NCBI GenBank assembly: GCA_934646185.1 | Contig: CAKUEH010000030.1 | Span: forward strand, 1-29,514 | Source of the DNA: an uncultured Oscillospiraceae bacterium | GTDB taxonomy: Bacteria > Bacillota > Clostridia > Oscillospirales > Oscillospiraceae | Reading direction: 5' to 3' | Length of the DNA stretch: 29,514 bases | Shown here: positions 6,239 to 14,110 of the stretch, in pieces | How the letters are laid out: each line of letters opens with the position of its first letter | Numbering within the stretch: position 1 is the first letter of the stretch | The notes under the pieces: model-generated | What the model saw: the letters and a program-made list of their open reading frames with translations, nothing else | The model's database searches: none | What the model was told of the DNA's origin: nothing | Position numbers and translations under genes: made by a program

Positions 6239-7399
6239 TTATCCGATACTCCATTCCATTTCAAGTGCCTGCCGTGCAAGGGCTGCGTCAGGTGCAGGAG
6301 TGCGGTTCCATCGGTTATCGTGCGGAAGATCGGCAGCAATGAAACGGAGATGATTGCTGTCGATTCCGGAACTGCGCAGATTGTTTAGGTTCAGCTTCCG
6401 GATGAGGGTGCGGTAGGACTCCAGCACCGTGTCTGCGAGGGCGGTGTCATCAAGGGAAAGATCCAAGCCGATGGCGCGGGCGACGGGGCGAAGCTTCTCG
6501 GGACAGGCAAGCACGGCGTAGCGCAAAGCAACAAGGATGGCGGGCGCACATGCGACGCTGTGCGCGCAATGAACCTGATTGGTGATGCGATCGGCTACGG
6601 CATGCCCTATGTATGTCCCCTTGTCAGACATGGCGTAACCTGCAAGCATACATGCATAGGCCAACTGACAACGGGATTCGATATCGGAACCATCCTCATA
6701 GGCACGAGGCAGATAGCGAAATACCAGCGAAATGACCTGTTCATCCAGCAGTTCCGTCAGCCAGTGCCGCTTCGGGTTGATTAGAGATTCGGTCACATGC
6801 GCAAGCATGTCAAGACCGGTGGCGGCAGTCGCCTGTGGTGGGATGCAGAATTCAAAAGAGGGGTCAATAATGGCGACATCACCACGATTGCTGGCACCGG
6901 TTTTTTTCCCTGTGGACGATTCGCTTACGACAAATACGGGAGTAAGTTCAGCGCTTGTCCCTGCGGTAGTGGGGAGCAGAATCAGCGGATGTTTTTTAAT
7001 GATATCTCGCTTTCCGCGGTTTACACCGATGTAGTCTTCAATAGGGCCGGGATTGGAAAGCAGCAGATTGGCGCCCTTGGCCGTATCGAGAGAGCTGCCT
7101 CCGCCGATACCGACCACGCAGTCGACGCAGTGGGAGCGCCCCAACTCACCGGCGCGGTTGAGCGTGTCGGAATCCGGCTCGGGCTTGACCGTGCCGAAGC
7201 AGATGGTTTCAATGCCGCAGGATGCTATGCTGGTGATCACCTTGTCGGCGATGCCCAACTGCCCGATCATCGGGTCGAATACGACAAGAGCCTTTCGACA
7301 GCCGTAGCGCTGGAGCACAGCGCCGGTGTGCTTATGGGAGTCAATGCCGAAGATTGACCGTGGAGAATGGTCGACGGTGAAAGTGTCACAACTGAACAT
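6239..7399 (-). CDS. Iron-containing (group III) alcohol dehydrogenase
   Basis: The start at 7399 is chosen because AGGAGAG lies 6 bases upstream; an earlier in-frame ATG at 7495 lacks a good site. The 386-residue protein has the family's nucleotide motif GIGGGSSLDTAKG (97-109) and PTTAGTSAELTP (143-154). The metal ligands align as Asp197, His201, His266 and His280. The conserved active-site His found four residues after the third ligand in enzymes such as FucO (His267 there) is Asp270 here. The family interconverts aldehydes or ketones and alcohols with NAD(P)H, for example lactaldehyde and 1,2-propanediol. It diverges from the aldolase/kinase operon, so it probably reduces or oxidises a small carbonyl from that pathway. 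Confidence 0.9.
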   Translation of the reverse strand: MFSCDTFTVDHSPRSIFGIDSHKHTGAVLQRYGCRKALVVFDPMIGQLGIADKVITSIASCGIETICFGTVKPEPDSDTLNRAGELGRSHCVDCVVGIGGGSSLDTAKGANLLLSNPGPIEDYIGVNRGKRDIIKKHPLILLPTTAGTSAELTPVFVVSESSTGKKTGASNRGDVAIIDPSFEFCIPPQATAATGLDMLAHVTESLINPKRHWLTELLDEQVISLVFRYLPRAYEDGSDIESRCQLAYACMLAGYAMSDKGTYIGHAVADRITNQVHCAHSVACAPAILVALRYAVLACPEKLRPVARAIGLDLSLDDTALADTVLESYRTLIRKLNLNNLRSSGIDSNHLRFIAADLPHDNRWNRTPAPDAALARQALEMEWSIG

Positions 7400-7485
7400 A
7401 GTACTCTCCTGCCTATAAATATTCAAAATAAGTGTAGGACAAGCCCTGCGCTGTTCTGCTATGCAGAAACATAAGGAGTGAGAAA

Positions 7486-7514
7486 ACCATAGCATAGGCA
7501 GAGGGGATAGTCAA
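7486..7514 (-). promoter_or_regulatory. Promoter of the iron alcohol dehydrogenase gene
   Basis: On the minus strand TTGACT (7514-7509) is followed after 17 bases by TATGGT (7491-7486). The leader contains a palindrome TTCTGC-TAT-GCAGAA at 7454-7468, a further candidate operator. Confidence 0.6.
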
Positions 7515-7547
7515 TGCGGCAAAGCACTTGAATTTGCATAGAATGCC

Positions 7548-7562
7548 ACAACAAACTGTTGT
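7548..7562. promoter_or_regulatory. Palindrome ACAACA-N3-TGTTGT between the divergent promoters
   Basis: A perfect inverted repeat lies in the 422-base gap between the divergent alcohol dehydrogenase and aldolase genes, about 35 bases upstream of the minus-strand -35. It is a candidate site for a shared regulator, perhaps the LysR protein encoded at 22184. The rest of the gap holds the two promoters and a 72-codon frame with no ribosome binding site that I do not call. Confidence 0.4.
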
Positions 7563-7744
7563 AGCACAGCTTTTGTATGTGCATAAAAACGAAAAATGCG
7601 TGTCGGCGAAAACGTGAAGTGGGCGGAAGACGAAACATGCAAAAACGGGTAGAAAGAAATGGCCTTCCGCGGGCAGATAAAGAGTTGCTTGTGTACATAC
7701 GCAGAATCATTGTGGAAACGGCGGATAAAGGCGGTTCTGAGACC

Positions 7745-7773
7745 TTGCAGTTTATTTTTGGAATAATTATAAT
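7745..7773 (+). promoter_or_regulatory. Promoter of the aldolase-kinase operon
   Basis: TTGCAG (7745-7750) and a perfect TATAAT (7768-7773) are 17 bases apart. Transcription would start near 7780, so the GTG at 7792 would lie only about 12 bases into the message and the ATG at 7822 is the more likely start. Confidence 0.8.
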
Positions 7774-7821
7774 TTTTTCAGGGGGAAAATCGTGAAGGTC
7801 GAAAAGACGGAGAGGTGCAGT

Positions 7822-8433
7822 ATGAGAGAAGAAATTGAAAAACTGGCGGAGTACACCAAAAAGGCGTATGAGAAGGGCTATGTCGGTGGCAGCGGTGGTA
7901 ATTCCTCCGTCAGGTTTGGCGGTGAGGTATATATTACGCCGACGGGCATAGCGCTCGATGAAGTGATGGCCGACACACTGGTGCGGGTCCGCCTGAAAAC
8001 GGGAGAGGTTTTATCGGTAAACGGAGGAAAACCGTCCAAGGAGCTGCCGATGCACCTTGCAATCTACCAGGCGAGACCGGATTTGAACGCAATCATACAT
8101 CTGCACCCGGTGGATTGTATTGCGGCAACGCTTCTGCTGGATGAGGACGAGCTGCTTCCGTGCTATGTTCCCGGGCATGTAAAGAAAATCAAGCGTCCGC
8201 CGGTCGAAGAGTATTTCCCAGCGGGTTCGCCGGAACTTGCGGTCAATACGATGATGCTGTTTGAGAAAAATGACTGCGTTTTTCTCAAGCGGCATGGGAT
8301 CATCGCGGGAGGAAAGGATGTACGAACGGCATATCTGCACTGCGAGGATATGATAGACGCGAGCCGCATTCATCTGTGGCTGCGAGGGTTCGGTGCGCTG
8401 AACGAGGAAAGGATTCAGCAACTTTTAAAATGA
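7822..8433 (+). CDS. Class II aldolase/adducin family protein (fuculose-phosphate aldolase-like)
   Basis: This 203-residue protein has the family motifs in order: GGSGGNSSVR (phosphate binding), ITPTG, PSKELPMHLAIY with the catalytic-type Glu, HLHPVDC with two zinc histidines, and KRHGIIAGG with the third. Members cleave ketose 1-phosphates such as L-fuculose 1-phosphate, epimerise L-ribulose 5-phosphate, or decarboxylate 3-oxo-tetronate 4-phosphate. The ATG at 7822 has GGAGAGG six bases upstream. The gene leads the operon and stands close to an FGGY kinase, so a kinase-then-aldolase step on a ketose is the simplest reading. A decarboxylase role like OtnC cannot be excluded by eye. Confidence 0.88.
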   Translation: MREEIEKLAEYTKKAYEKGYVGGSGGNSSVRFGGEVYITPTGIALDEVMADTLVRVRLKTGEVLSVNGGKPSKELPMHLAIYQARPDLNAIIHLHPVDCIAATLLLDEDELLPCYVPGHVKKIKRPPVEEYFPAGSPELAVNTMMLFEKNDCVFLKRHGIIAGGKDVRTAYLHCEDMIDASRIHLWLRGFGALNEERIQQLLK

Positions 8434-8523
8434 GCAGGCGCTGCCCCTGAACAGAAGGCGGCGGGAAAATAGACATGCCCCTGCTTGCAAGATGCCGCAA
8501 ACAGGGGGAGGAAAGGAACTTGC

Positions 8524-9501
8524 ATGAAAGTATTTGTGTCTGCGCAGCTTGAAGACGAGGTGATCGACTACCTGAAAGAAAGAGCAGAGGTCGTATTTGA
8601 CGGATGGGGGCCGACAGGGAAGATCCTGACCCCTGAACAACTGGTGGAGCGGGCGAAAGACTGCGAGATGATGGTGATCTGTTATGAGCCTGTAACGGAA
8701 TATGTTTTTGAGAATCTTCCGTCGCTGCGTTTCATTTCCTGTACCCGCGGCGGTATGGAGAACTTTGATAAAGAGGTCGTGCGCCGGTATCCCCGTGTGA
8801 CGGTGTGCAATGCACCGGGACGCAATGCCAATGCGGTGGCGGATCTGACGCTTGGGTTGATGATAGACATTTCAAGAAATATTTCACTTTCCAGCCACTA
8901 TATCCGAAATCAGGACTGGAATCATGTGAAATGGTTCAAGGCGGGAAAGCTTAGCAAAAAGATGTTCATGGGATATGAGCTGGAGGGAAAGACGCTCGGC
9001 CTTATCGGGATGGGTCAGGTTGGCTACCGCGTGGCTAGGCGGGCGCTGGGCTTTGATATGAAGGTGCAGGCATTTGACCCATACAGCAGGGTCGAGATGG
9101 ATCATGTGACTTATGTTGATTTGGACACGTTGTTGCGAACGAGTGATTTTGTGAGCCTGCATTGCAAGGTAACACCGGAAACAACAGGGATCATCAATAC
9201 GGAGACAATCGGGAAAATGAAGCAGGAGTCGTTTCTGATCAATACGGCAAGGGGCGTTCTGGTGAATGAGGACGATCTTATTCACGCACTTGAGGAGAAA
9301 AGAATTGCTGGTGCCGCGATGGATACCATTGCCGTTGAGCCAATTCCGGAGAATCATCCGTTCATTCATATGGAGAATGTGGTGGTAACACCGCATATCG
9401 GCGGAGCCTCATATGACATTCAGGCACAGCAGTCCAAAATCGTGTTTGAAGACATTAAAGCCTACATGGAAGGACGGAGGGCGCCGCATGTTTGGGCATG
9501 A
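8524..9501 (+). CDS. D-2-hydroxyacid dehydrogenase (NAD-dependent, PGDH-like)
   Basis: This 325-residue protein is full length for the D-isomer-specific 2-hydroxyacid dehydrogenases. The Rossmann motif GLIGMGQVGYRVARRALG lies in the middle. The catalytic triad of the family is visible as Arg in NTARGVLVN, Glu in DTIAVEPIPENHPF and His in VTPHIGGAS. It would interconvert a 2-oxoacid and a D-2-hydroxyacid in the cytoplasm. The ATG at 8524 follows a long purine-rich site (GGGGGAGGAAAGG). The kinase gene starts 14 bases before its stop, so the two are translationally linked. The substrate is unknown; a sugar acid or glycerate-type compound would fit the neighbours. Confidence 0.92.
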   Translation: MKVFVSAQLEDEVIDYLKERAEVVFDGWGPTGKILTPEQLVERAKDCEMMVICYEPVTEYVFENLPSLRFISCTRGGMENFDKEVVRRYPRVTVCNAPGRNANAVADLTLGLMIDISRNISLSSHYIRNQDWNHVKWFKAGKLSKKMFMGYELEGKTLGLIGMGQVGYRVARRALGFDMKVQAFDPYSRVEMDHVTYVDLDTLLRTSDFVSLHCKVTPETTGIINTETIGKMKQESFLINTARGVLVNEDDLIHALEEKRIAGAAMDTIAVEPIPENHPFIHMENVVVTPHIGGASYDIQAQQSKIVFEDIKAYMEGRRAPHVWA

Positions 9502-10990
9502 CCTCTTTTTAGGGATTGACCTTGGAACGACCGGTGTGAAAGCAGCGTTGATTGATGAGGAAGGGACTCCTGTTGGTCAGTTGAGCAGGGAATATGCGGT
9601 ATATCAACCGCACCCGAACTGGGCGGAGCAGTCCGCGCAGGGCTGGTGGGAAGCAACAGCGGCGGCTGTCAGGGAGCTTGTGAGCGGTAATGGGGCGAAA
9701 GGCTGCCGCGTGCGCGGTATCAGCGTTTCCAGTCAGGCGCCGACATGCCTTGGAATTGATGCGCGGGGTATACCGACGGGACGTGCGCTGATCTGGATGG
9801 ACAGGCGCTCTCAGGATGTCTGCGACAAGGTGCTGCAGCCGTTTGCGCAGGAGATACGAAGTACCTGCGGGAACAGAGTGGATCCATATTATTTTCTGCC
9901 TAAATATTTGTGGCTGCGGAAAAACCTGCCGGAGCAGGAATGTAGTGCAGCGTGTTTTCTTCAGGCGAATGGATGGATTGTGTATTGCATGACCCATGAA
10001 ATGAGCATCGATACGACACACCTGACGCATTTGCAAGTATATGACGTGTTTCATGACCGATGGAACACGAAACTAATGGAAAAACTTGACATCGACAGGG
10101 ATAAACTGCCCCGGATATACCGGCCACAGGAGATCGTGGGAGAGTTGACGGAGAAAGCGGCAGAAGAGTTGGCGCTTCCGGTGGGAATACCAGTCGTGGC
10201 GGGCTGTACAGATGCGGCGGCGGCTGCGCTTGGCCTGGGGCATGACGAGGTCGGCGGACTTTTTGAAATGTCCGGGCAGTCCTCCGGGATTGGGCTGGTC
10301 ATGGATCGGCCGAGAATAAACGCAAGGCTGAATTTATCGCGGGGAGCCATGGAAGATCGGTGGAATCAGAAGGGAAGCATGTCCGCCACCGGCGGTGCAT
10401 TGCGCTGGTACAGGGATAAGATCGACCGATATATCGGGGAAAACGCCTACACGGTATATGATGCCATGGCTGCGCAGTCGCCCGCGGGCGCAAGAGGCGT
10501 GATTTTTCTGCCGTATTTGACGGGCGAGCGCGCCCCGCTTTGGGATTCCGGCGCATGCGGCATGTTCTTTGGCCTGCGCTTGATGGCGGAAAAGCAAGAT
10601 TTGCTCCGTGCAATCCTTGAGGGAGCTGCGTACGGTCTGCGCACAATACGAGACACCTTTGACCCGAAGCTGATGACATCGGAGTACCTGCTGGGAACGG
10701 GGGGCGGTTATAAGAGCAGTCTTTGGGCGCAGATAAAGGCAGACGTACTCAAGATGCCAATACAGGTTCAGCGATCCGATTTTGACGCTGCCTGTATGGG
10801 AGATGCTTTTCTTGCCATGCGCGCAAACGGCCTGCAGCCGCCGCGGAACAGAGAAAAACGGATTGAGAAGGTTTATGTTCCGAACCCGGGAGTAGGGGAA
10901 TTGTATGATGAAGGATATCGGATATTTTGCAGCCTGTATGAAAAGAACAGAGAACTGATGAAAGATGATCTTGCTTTTGCAGGAAGATAA
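9488..10990 (+). CDS. FGGY-family carbohydrate kinase (xylulokinase-like)
   Basis: The 500-residue protein has the length and two-domain layout of FGGY kinases. It starts MFGHDLFLGIDLGTTGVK, with the ATP-phosphate motif at residues 9-16, and contains AGCTDAAAAALGLG with the likely catalytic Asp. The adenosine-binding motif GTGGGYKSS and the conserved SDFDAACMGDAFLA follow in the C-terminal domain. It would phosphorylate a ketose or polyol with ATP. The ATG at 9488 lies inside the previous gene with GGAGG eight bases upstream. Together with the class II aldolase two genes upstream it could form a ketose kinase and ketose-phosphate lyase pair; alternatively it feeds the split transketolase downstream. 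Confidence 0.92.
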   Translation: MFGHDLFLGIDLGTTGVKAALIDEEGTPVGQLSREYAVYQPHPNWAEQSAQGWWEATAAAVRELVSGNGAKGCRVRGISVSSQAPTCLGIDARGIPTGRALIWMDRRSQDVCDKVLQPFAQEIRSTCGNRVDPYYFLPKYLWLRKNLPEQECSAACFLQANGWIVYCMTHEMSIDTTHLTHLQVYDVFHDRWNTKLMEKLDIDRDKLPRIYRPQEIVGELTEKAAEELALPVGIPVVAGCTDAAAAALGLGHDEVGGLFEMSGQSSGIGLVMDRPRINARLNLSRGAMEDRWNQKGSMSATGGALRWYRDKIDRYIGENAYTVYDAMAAQSPAGARGVIFLPYLTGERAPLWDSGACGMFFGLRLMAEKQDLLRAILEGAAYGLRTIRDTFDPKLMTSEYLLGTGGGYKSSLWAQIKADVLKMPIQVQRSDFDAACMGDAFLAMRANGLQPPRNREKRIEKVYVPNPGVGELYDEGYRIFCSLYEKNRELMKDDLAFAGR

Positions 10991-11000
10991 GGAGAGAACA

Positions 11001-12020
11001 ATGAAGAAGGATTATATTGCCGCGCCGTTTCAAATTGCGTCCTGTGAGGAACCGATGCCCGTAATCAATGAGGATCAGGTGCTGCTGAAGGTTATGTGTG
11101 TTGGTATCTGCGGTTCTGATTCCCATACATATCACGGAAAACATCCGACGAGGAATAAGTTCCCGCTGGATTTCGGCCACGAGGTCTCTGGCGTTATTGT
11201 CGAGGTTGGCAAAAATGTGAAGGGATATGCAGTCGGTGAGCGGGTCACTGTAGAGCCGCAAAAGTACTGTGGGCATTGTCCCGCGTGTCTGGGCGGATAC
11301 TTCAATGTGTGCGAAAGGCTCAAGGTTACGTCGGTGTTTTTCCGGGAATATGCGGCGGTCGACAGCTATTTACTGCATCGCTGCCCACAGGATATGTCTT
11401 TTGAGAAGTTAGCTCTTGTTGAACCGGTTGCGGTGGCGGTCGCATCTGTGGATCGCGTTGACTGCAGAGGAACAAGAGTGTGCGTGCTGGGCGCGGGTAC
11501 GATTGGGAATCTGATCGCGCAGGTGGCGCTGCATTCGGGCGCGAAGGATGTTATGGTTACTGATATCATTGACAAAAAACTGGCCTATGCAAAGCGCTGC
11601 GGCATTCCTCACTGCGTGAACACAAAGGAAACACCGCTGAAGGACGCAATCCTGACCAGCTTTGGACCGGAAATGGCAGATATCATTATTGATGCGGCAG
11701 CATCCGGCAGAGGGTTCGCGGATATGATAGAGGCCGCTCGCCCACGTTCGGAGATCGTGATAACCGGGAGCTACAAAGAGCCCGTCAGCTTTGATGTGAC
11801 GCGGATCCAGCGCAGAGAGATCTCCATGATCGGACACTTCATGTATGTACGAAAACATTTTGAACGCGCGATTGATATGCTCTACCGGAATGAGTTGTAC
11901 ACAGAAGGGTTTGTGGCGAAAAGATTCGACCTTGACCATATGCAGGAAGCGATGGAGTACATTGACAATAATCCGGCGGATGTTATGAAGACAATGTGCG
12001 TTGTGGCGGGAGAGAAATAA
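11001..12020 (+). CDS. Zinc-dependent medium-chain dehydrogenase (sorbitol/threonine dehydrogenase type)
   Basis: This 339-residue MDR enzyme shows the catalytic zinc site GICGSDSHTYHG with GHEVSG, and the structural zinc lobe CGHCPACLGGYFNVC (C-x2-C-x2-C-x7-C). The NAD-binding motif is VLGAGTIG. Family members oxidise secondary alcohols of polyols and sugar acids. The start has GGAGAG six bases upstream and lies 10 bases after the kinase stop. It is one of two MDR enzymes in the locus and is only distantly similar to the one at 14111, so they probably act on different substrates. Confidence 0.92.
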   Translation: MKKDYIAAPFQIASCEEPMPVINEDQVLLKVMCVGICGSDSHTYHGKHPTRNKFPLDFGHEVSGVIVEVGKNVKGYAVGERVTVEPQKYCGHCPACLGGYFNVCERLKVTSVFFREYAAVDSYLLHRCPQDMSFEKLALVEPVAVAVASVDRVDCRGTRVCVLGAGTIGNLIAQVALHSGAKDVMVTDIIDKKLAYAKRCGIPHCVNTKETPLKDAILTSFGPEMADIIIDAAASGRGFADMIEAARPRSEIVITGSYKEPVSFDVTRIQRREISMIGHFMYVRKHFERAIDMLYRNELYTEGFVAKRFDLDHMQEAMEYIDNNPADVMKTMCVVAGEK

Positions 12021-12053
12021 GAAAAGAGCTTGTAAAGAAAAGGAGAAGTTGGT

Positions 12054-12887
12054 ATGCAGACATCATTTTCTGCGGTCGGAAAGACGACGAGAATGAACCG
12101 AATCTTCCGTGAGGATGGTCGCGCGGCGATGGTCGCCATCAATCAGGGAATTACTATGGGACCGAGGGAGGGGATCGAAGATCTGAAAAAAATCGTACAG
12201 ACGCTTTTGCCGGAGGGACCGGATTCGTTTACGATGCATCGAGGAGCCGCGCTGCGCATGGCGGAGCTGTATGCGGGAAAGGCGGCGTTGATTTTGAAAC
12301 TGACCAACCGCACGCGGTTTTTTGGACCGGACGAGCTTGCGGTGGCTACGGTTGCAGACGCACTCGCGCTTGGCGCGGACGCCGTTTCAATCGGTTTGAC
12401 ACTGTGCGACGCCAAGGAACAGGATACGATACGCATGGCAGCGCAGATGGTCGGAGAGGCAGACCGCTGCGGTATGGTGACGGTCGCACATGCCTACCCA
12501 AGCGGCGCATTGATCGCCGATGAGCAGCGGCACACGGTCGAGCAGGTCGGGTATGCGGTGCGTGTTGCGCGCGAACTTGGCATCGACATTATCAAAACAT
12601 ACTGGACGGGAGACAAGGACTCATTTGCAAAAATTGTTGAGTTTGGCGCACCGTGCAAGGTCGTGATTTCAGGGGGGCCGCGCTGCAGAACTCTTCGTGA
12701 GTGCTTTGATATGACATGGCAGGGAATTCAGGCGGGGTGCCATGGTATCACCTATGGGCGTAATATCTGGCAGCATGAGTATCCTGCAGCGGTACTCAAA
12801 GGGCTGGTTCAAATCATCCACAACGGTGCGAATGTTGACGAAGCAATGGAGATCGCAAGTGATATGGCTGGGACGACTCTGGTTTGA
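12054..12887 (+). CDS. Class I aldolase of the DhnA/FbaB (DeoC/LacD) superfamily
   Basis: This 277-residue TIM-barrel protein has the features of the DhnA/FbaB/LsrF group: AINQGITMGPREGIEDL near residues 28-44, KTYWTG with the likely Schiff-base lysine near residue 183, and a C-terminal phosphate site VISGGPR and GITYGRNIWQ. Relatives cleave or form bonds in fructose 1,6-bisphosphate, 2-amino-3,7-dideoxyheptulosonate and autoinducer-2 phosphate. AAGGAG lies upstream of the ATG. The gene stops 11 bases before a PfkB kinase, so the likely order is phosphorylation by that kinase, then cleavage here. The Schiff-base assignment is by motif position and should be checked by alignment. Confidence 0.87.
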   Translation: MQTSFSAVGKTTRMNRIFREDGRAAMVAINQGITMGPREGIEDLKKIVQTLLPEGPDSFTMHRGAALRMAELYAGKAALILKLTNRTRFFGPDELAVATVADALALGADAVSIGLTLCDAKEQDTIRMAAQMVGEADRCGMVTVAHAYPSGALIADEQRHTVEQVGYAVRVARELGIDIIKTYWTGDKDSFAKIVEFGAPCKVVISGGPRCRTLRECFDMTWQGIQAGCHGITYGRNIWQHEYPAAVLKGLVQIIHNGANVDEAMEIASDMAGTTLV

Positions 12888-12898
12888 AAGGGGAAAAA

Positions 12899-13915
12899 AT
12901 GCTGAAGCTTAAAGAGAACATTGCACTTGACGTAATTGCGATGGGGCGGGCGAGCGTAGATTTTGTTCCAGATACCTACGGACCGACCACACAGAATCAT
13001 GTATATACAAAGTTCCTCGGCGGTTCGCCGGCCAATACGGCTGTAGCTATGGCGCAGCAGGGGATCCGAGTAGGGTATATCGGAAAAGTAGGGAATGATA
13101 TCCTTGGAGATTATCTGCGCAGCTATATGGCGGGAAAGGGTATTGACGTCTCGCATATTGCGGTTTGCAAAGACGGCAGTGTGCATACCGGCCTTTCCAT
13201 TGCGGAGCTGCTGGGCCCAAACAACAAGCGGAGCAACCTCTATCGTTCCGACGCAGCAGATCTGTACATTTCCATGGACGAGATGGACGAGACATACATT
13301 GCTGGTGCGAGGATCCTGCTTTTTTCAGGGACGTCTTTGTGCAATTCGCCAGCGCGAGAAGCGGTATTTCTTGCAATCGAATATGCGAGGCGAAATGGAA
13401 CACTGGTCGCATTTGACCCCGATTACCGCGCACAATCATGGAAGAGCGAGGCTGATGCATCGCTGAACTATTGGCTGGCACTTCAAAAAAGTGACATCCT
13501 GATCGCTACCCGCGAAGAAATGTCGATCGTTGAAAAGCTGATCCTGCCGGAAAATGAGGATGATGATGCATCCGCGAGACTTTGCATGGACAACGGTGTG
13601 CAGCTCGTAGTGATAAAGCGCGGAGAGGATGGCGCCACGGGATACACGGCTGAAGGGGAAAAGCATCATCAGGGGATGTTTCCGAGCCGCGTGATCTCTC
13701 TGCAGGGTGCGGGGGATTCATACAGTGGTACTTTTTGCAGCCGCCTTGTTCGTGGCGCCTGCCTGAGTGAGGCGATGAAGTACGCAGCGGCATCTGCCGC
13801 GCTGACGGTTTCGGGCAGAAGCTGCTCGGAGCATATGCCGACGTACCAGATGACGAAAGAGTTTGTAGCAGTCTGCGAAGCCGGACATGCGGACCAATGG
13901 GAATTCTGGAGCTGA
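12899..13915 (+). CDS. PfkB-family sugar kinase, IolC-like
   Basis: This 338-residue ribokinase-fold protein opens with LDVIAMGRASVDFV and contains FLGGSPANTAVAMAQQG, both typical of 5-dehydro-2-deoxygluconokinase (IolC). The catalytic GAGD motif is present in ISLQGAGDSYSGTF, with the base Asp. I chose the ATG at 12899, preceded by AAAGGGG; an in-frame TTG at 12884 is less likely. IolC makes the phosphorylated substrate of a DHAP-forming aldolase in inositol degradation, and an aldolase lies directly upstream. None of the other iol genes (iolB, D, E, G) is present, so an IolC-like step on a different deoxy or keto sugar acid is equally possible. Confidence 0.88.
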   Translation: MLKLKENIALDVIAMGRASVDFVPDTYGPTTQNHVYTKFLGGSPANTAVAMAQQGIRVGYIGKVGNDILGDYLRSYMAGKGIDVSHIAVCKDGSVHTGLSIAELLGPNNKRSNLYRSDAADLYISMDEMDETYIAGARILLFSGTSLCNSPAREAVFLAIEYARRNGTLVAFDPDYRAQSWKSEADASLNYWLALQKSDILIATREEMSIVEKLILPENEDDDASARLCMDNGVQLVVIKRGEDGATGYTAEGEKHHQGMFPSRVISLQGAGDSYSGTFCSRLVRGACLSEAMKYAAASAALTVSGRSCSEHMPTYQMTKEFVAVCEAGHADQWEFWS

Positions 13916-13958
13916 AAAAAGAGATAGGGCGCAAGAGCCGTGAGAAGCGGGTCTTCCA

Positions 13959-13976
13959 CACAAATAAACGTTTGTG
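13959..13976. promoter_or_regulatory. Inverted repeat CACAAA-N6-TTTGTG upstream of the second dehydrogenase
   Basis: A perfect 6-base inverted repeat lies about 20 bases upstream of a promoter. A further TTTGTGAA copy is at 14063-14070, downstream of the -10. This spacing is suggestive of operator half-sites. The half-sites face the opposite way to a Rex box. Confidence 0.4.
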
Positions 13977-13996
13977 AAAAGACAAAGAGTTGCTGT

Positions 13997-14025
13997 TTGA
14001 TTATTTGCCTTCATGGGGGTAGTAT
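13997..14025 (+). promoter_or_regulatory. Internal promoter for the second dehydrogenase/transketolase block
   Basis: TTGATT (13997-14002) and TAGTAT (14020-14025) are 17 bases apart in the 195-base gap after the PfkB gene, the largest gap in the plus-strand run. It would start a second transcript covering the dehydrogenase, transketolase and possibly the TRAP genes. Confidence 0.55.
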
Positions 14026-14110
14026 AAAATTACAAAAGCAAAGGAAAACAATCCGATACTTATTTGTGAATATTGCCAAAACGCTGCGAGCTGGAAATGA
14101 GTGAGAGAAG

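Noticed and set aside
7577..7795. 72-codon frame in the divergent intergenic region
   Set aside because: It overlaps the promoter at 7745-7773, lacks a ribosome site and has no recognisable features.
13959..13976. Possible Rex box upstream of the second zinc dehydrogenase
   Set aside because: A Rex box reads TTGTGAA...TTCACAA; here the half-sites point the other way, so it is only noted as a general inverted repeat.
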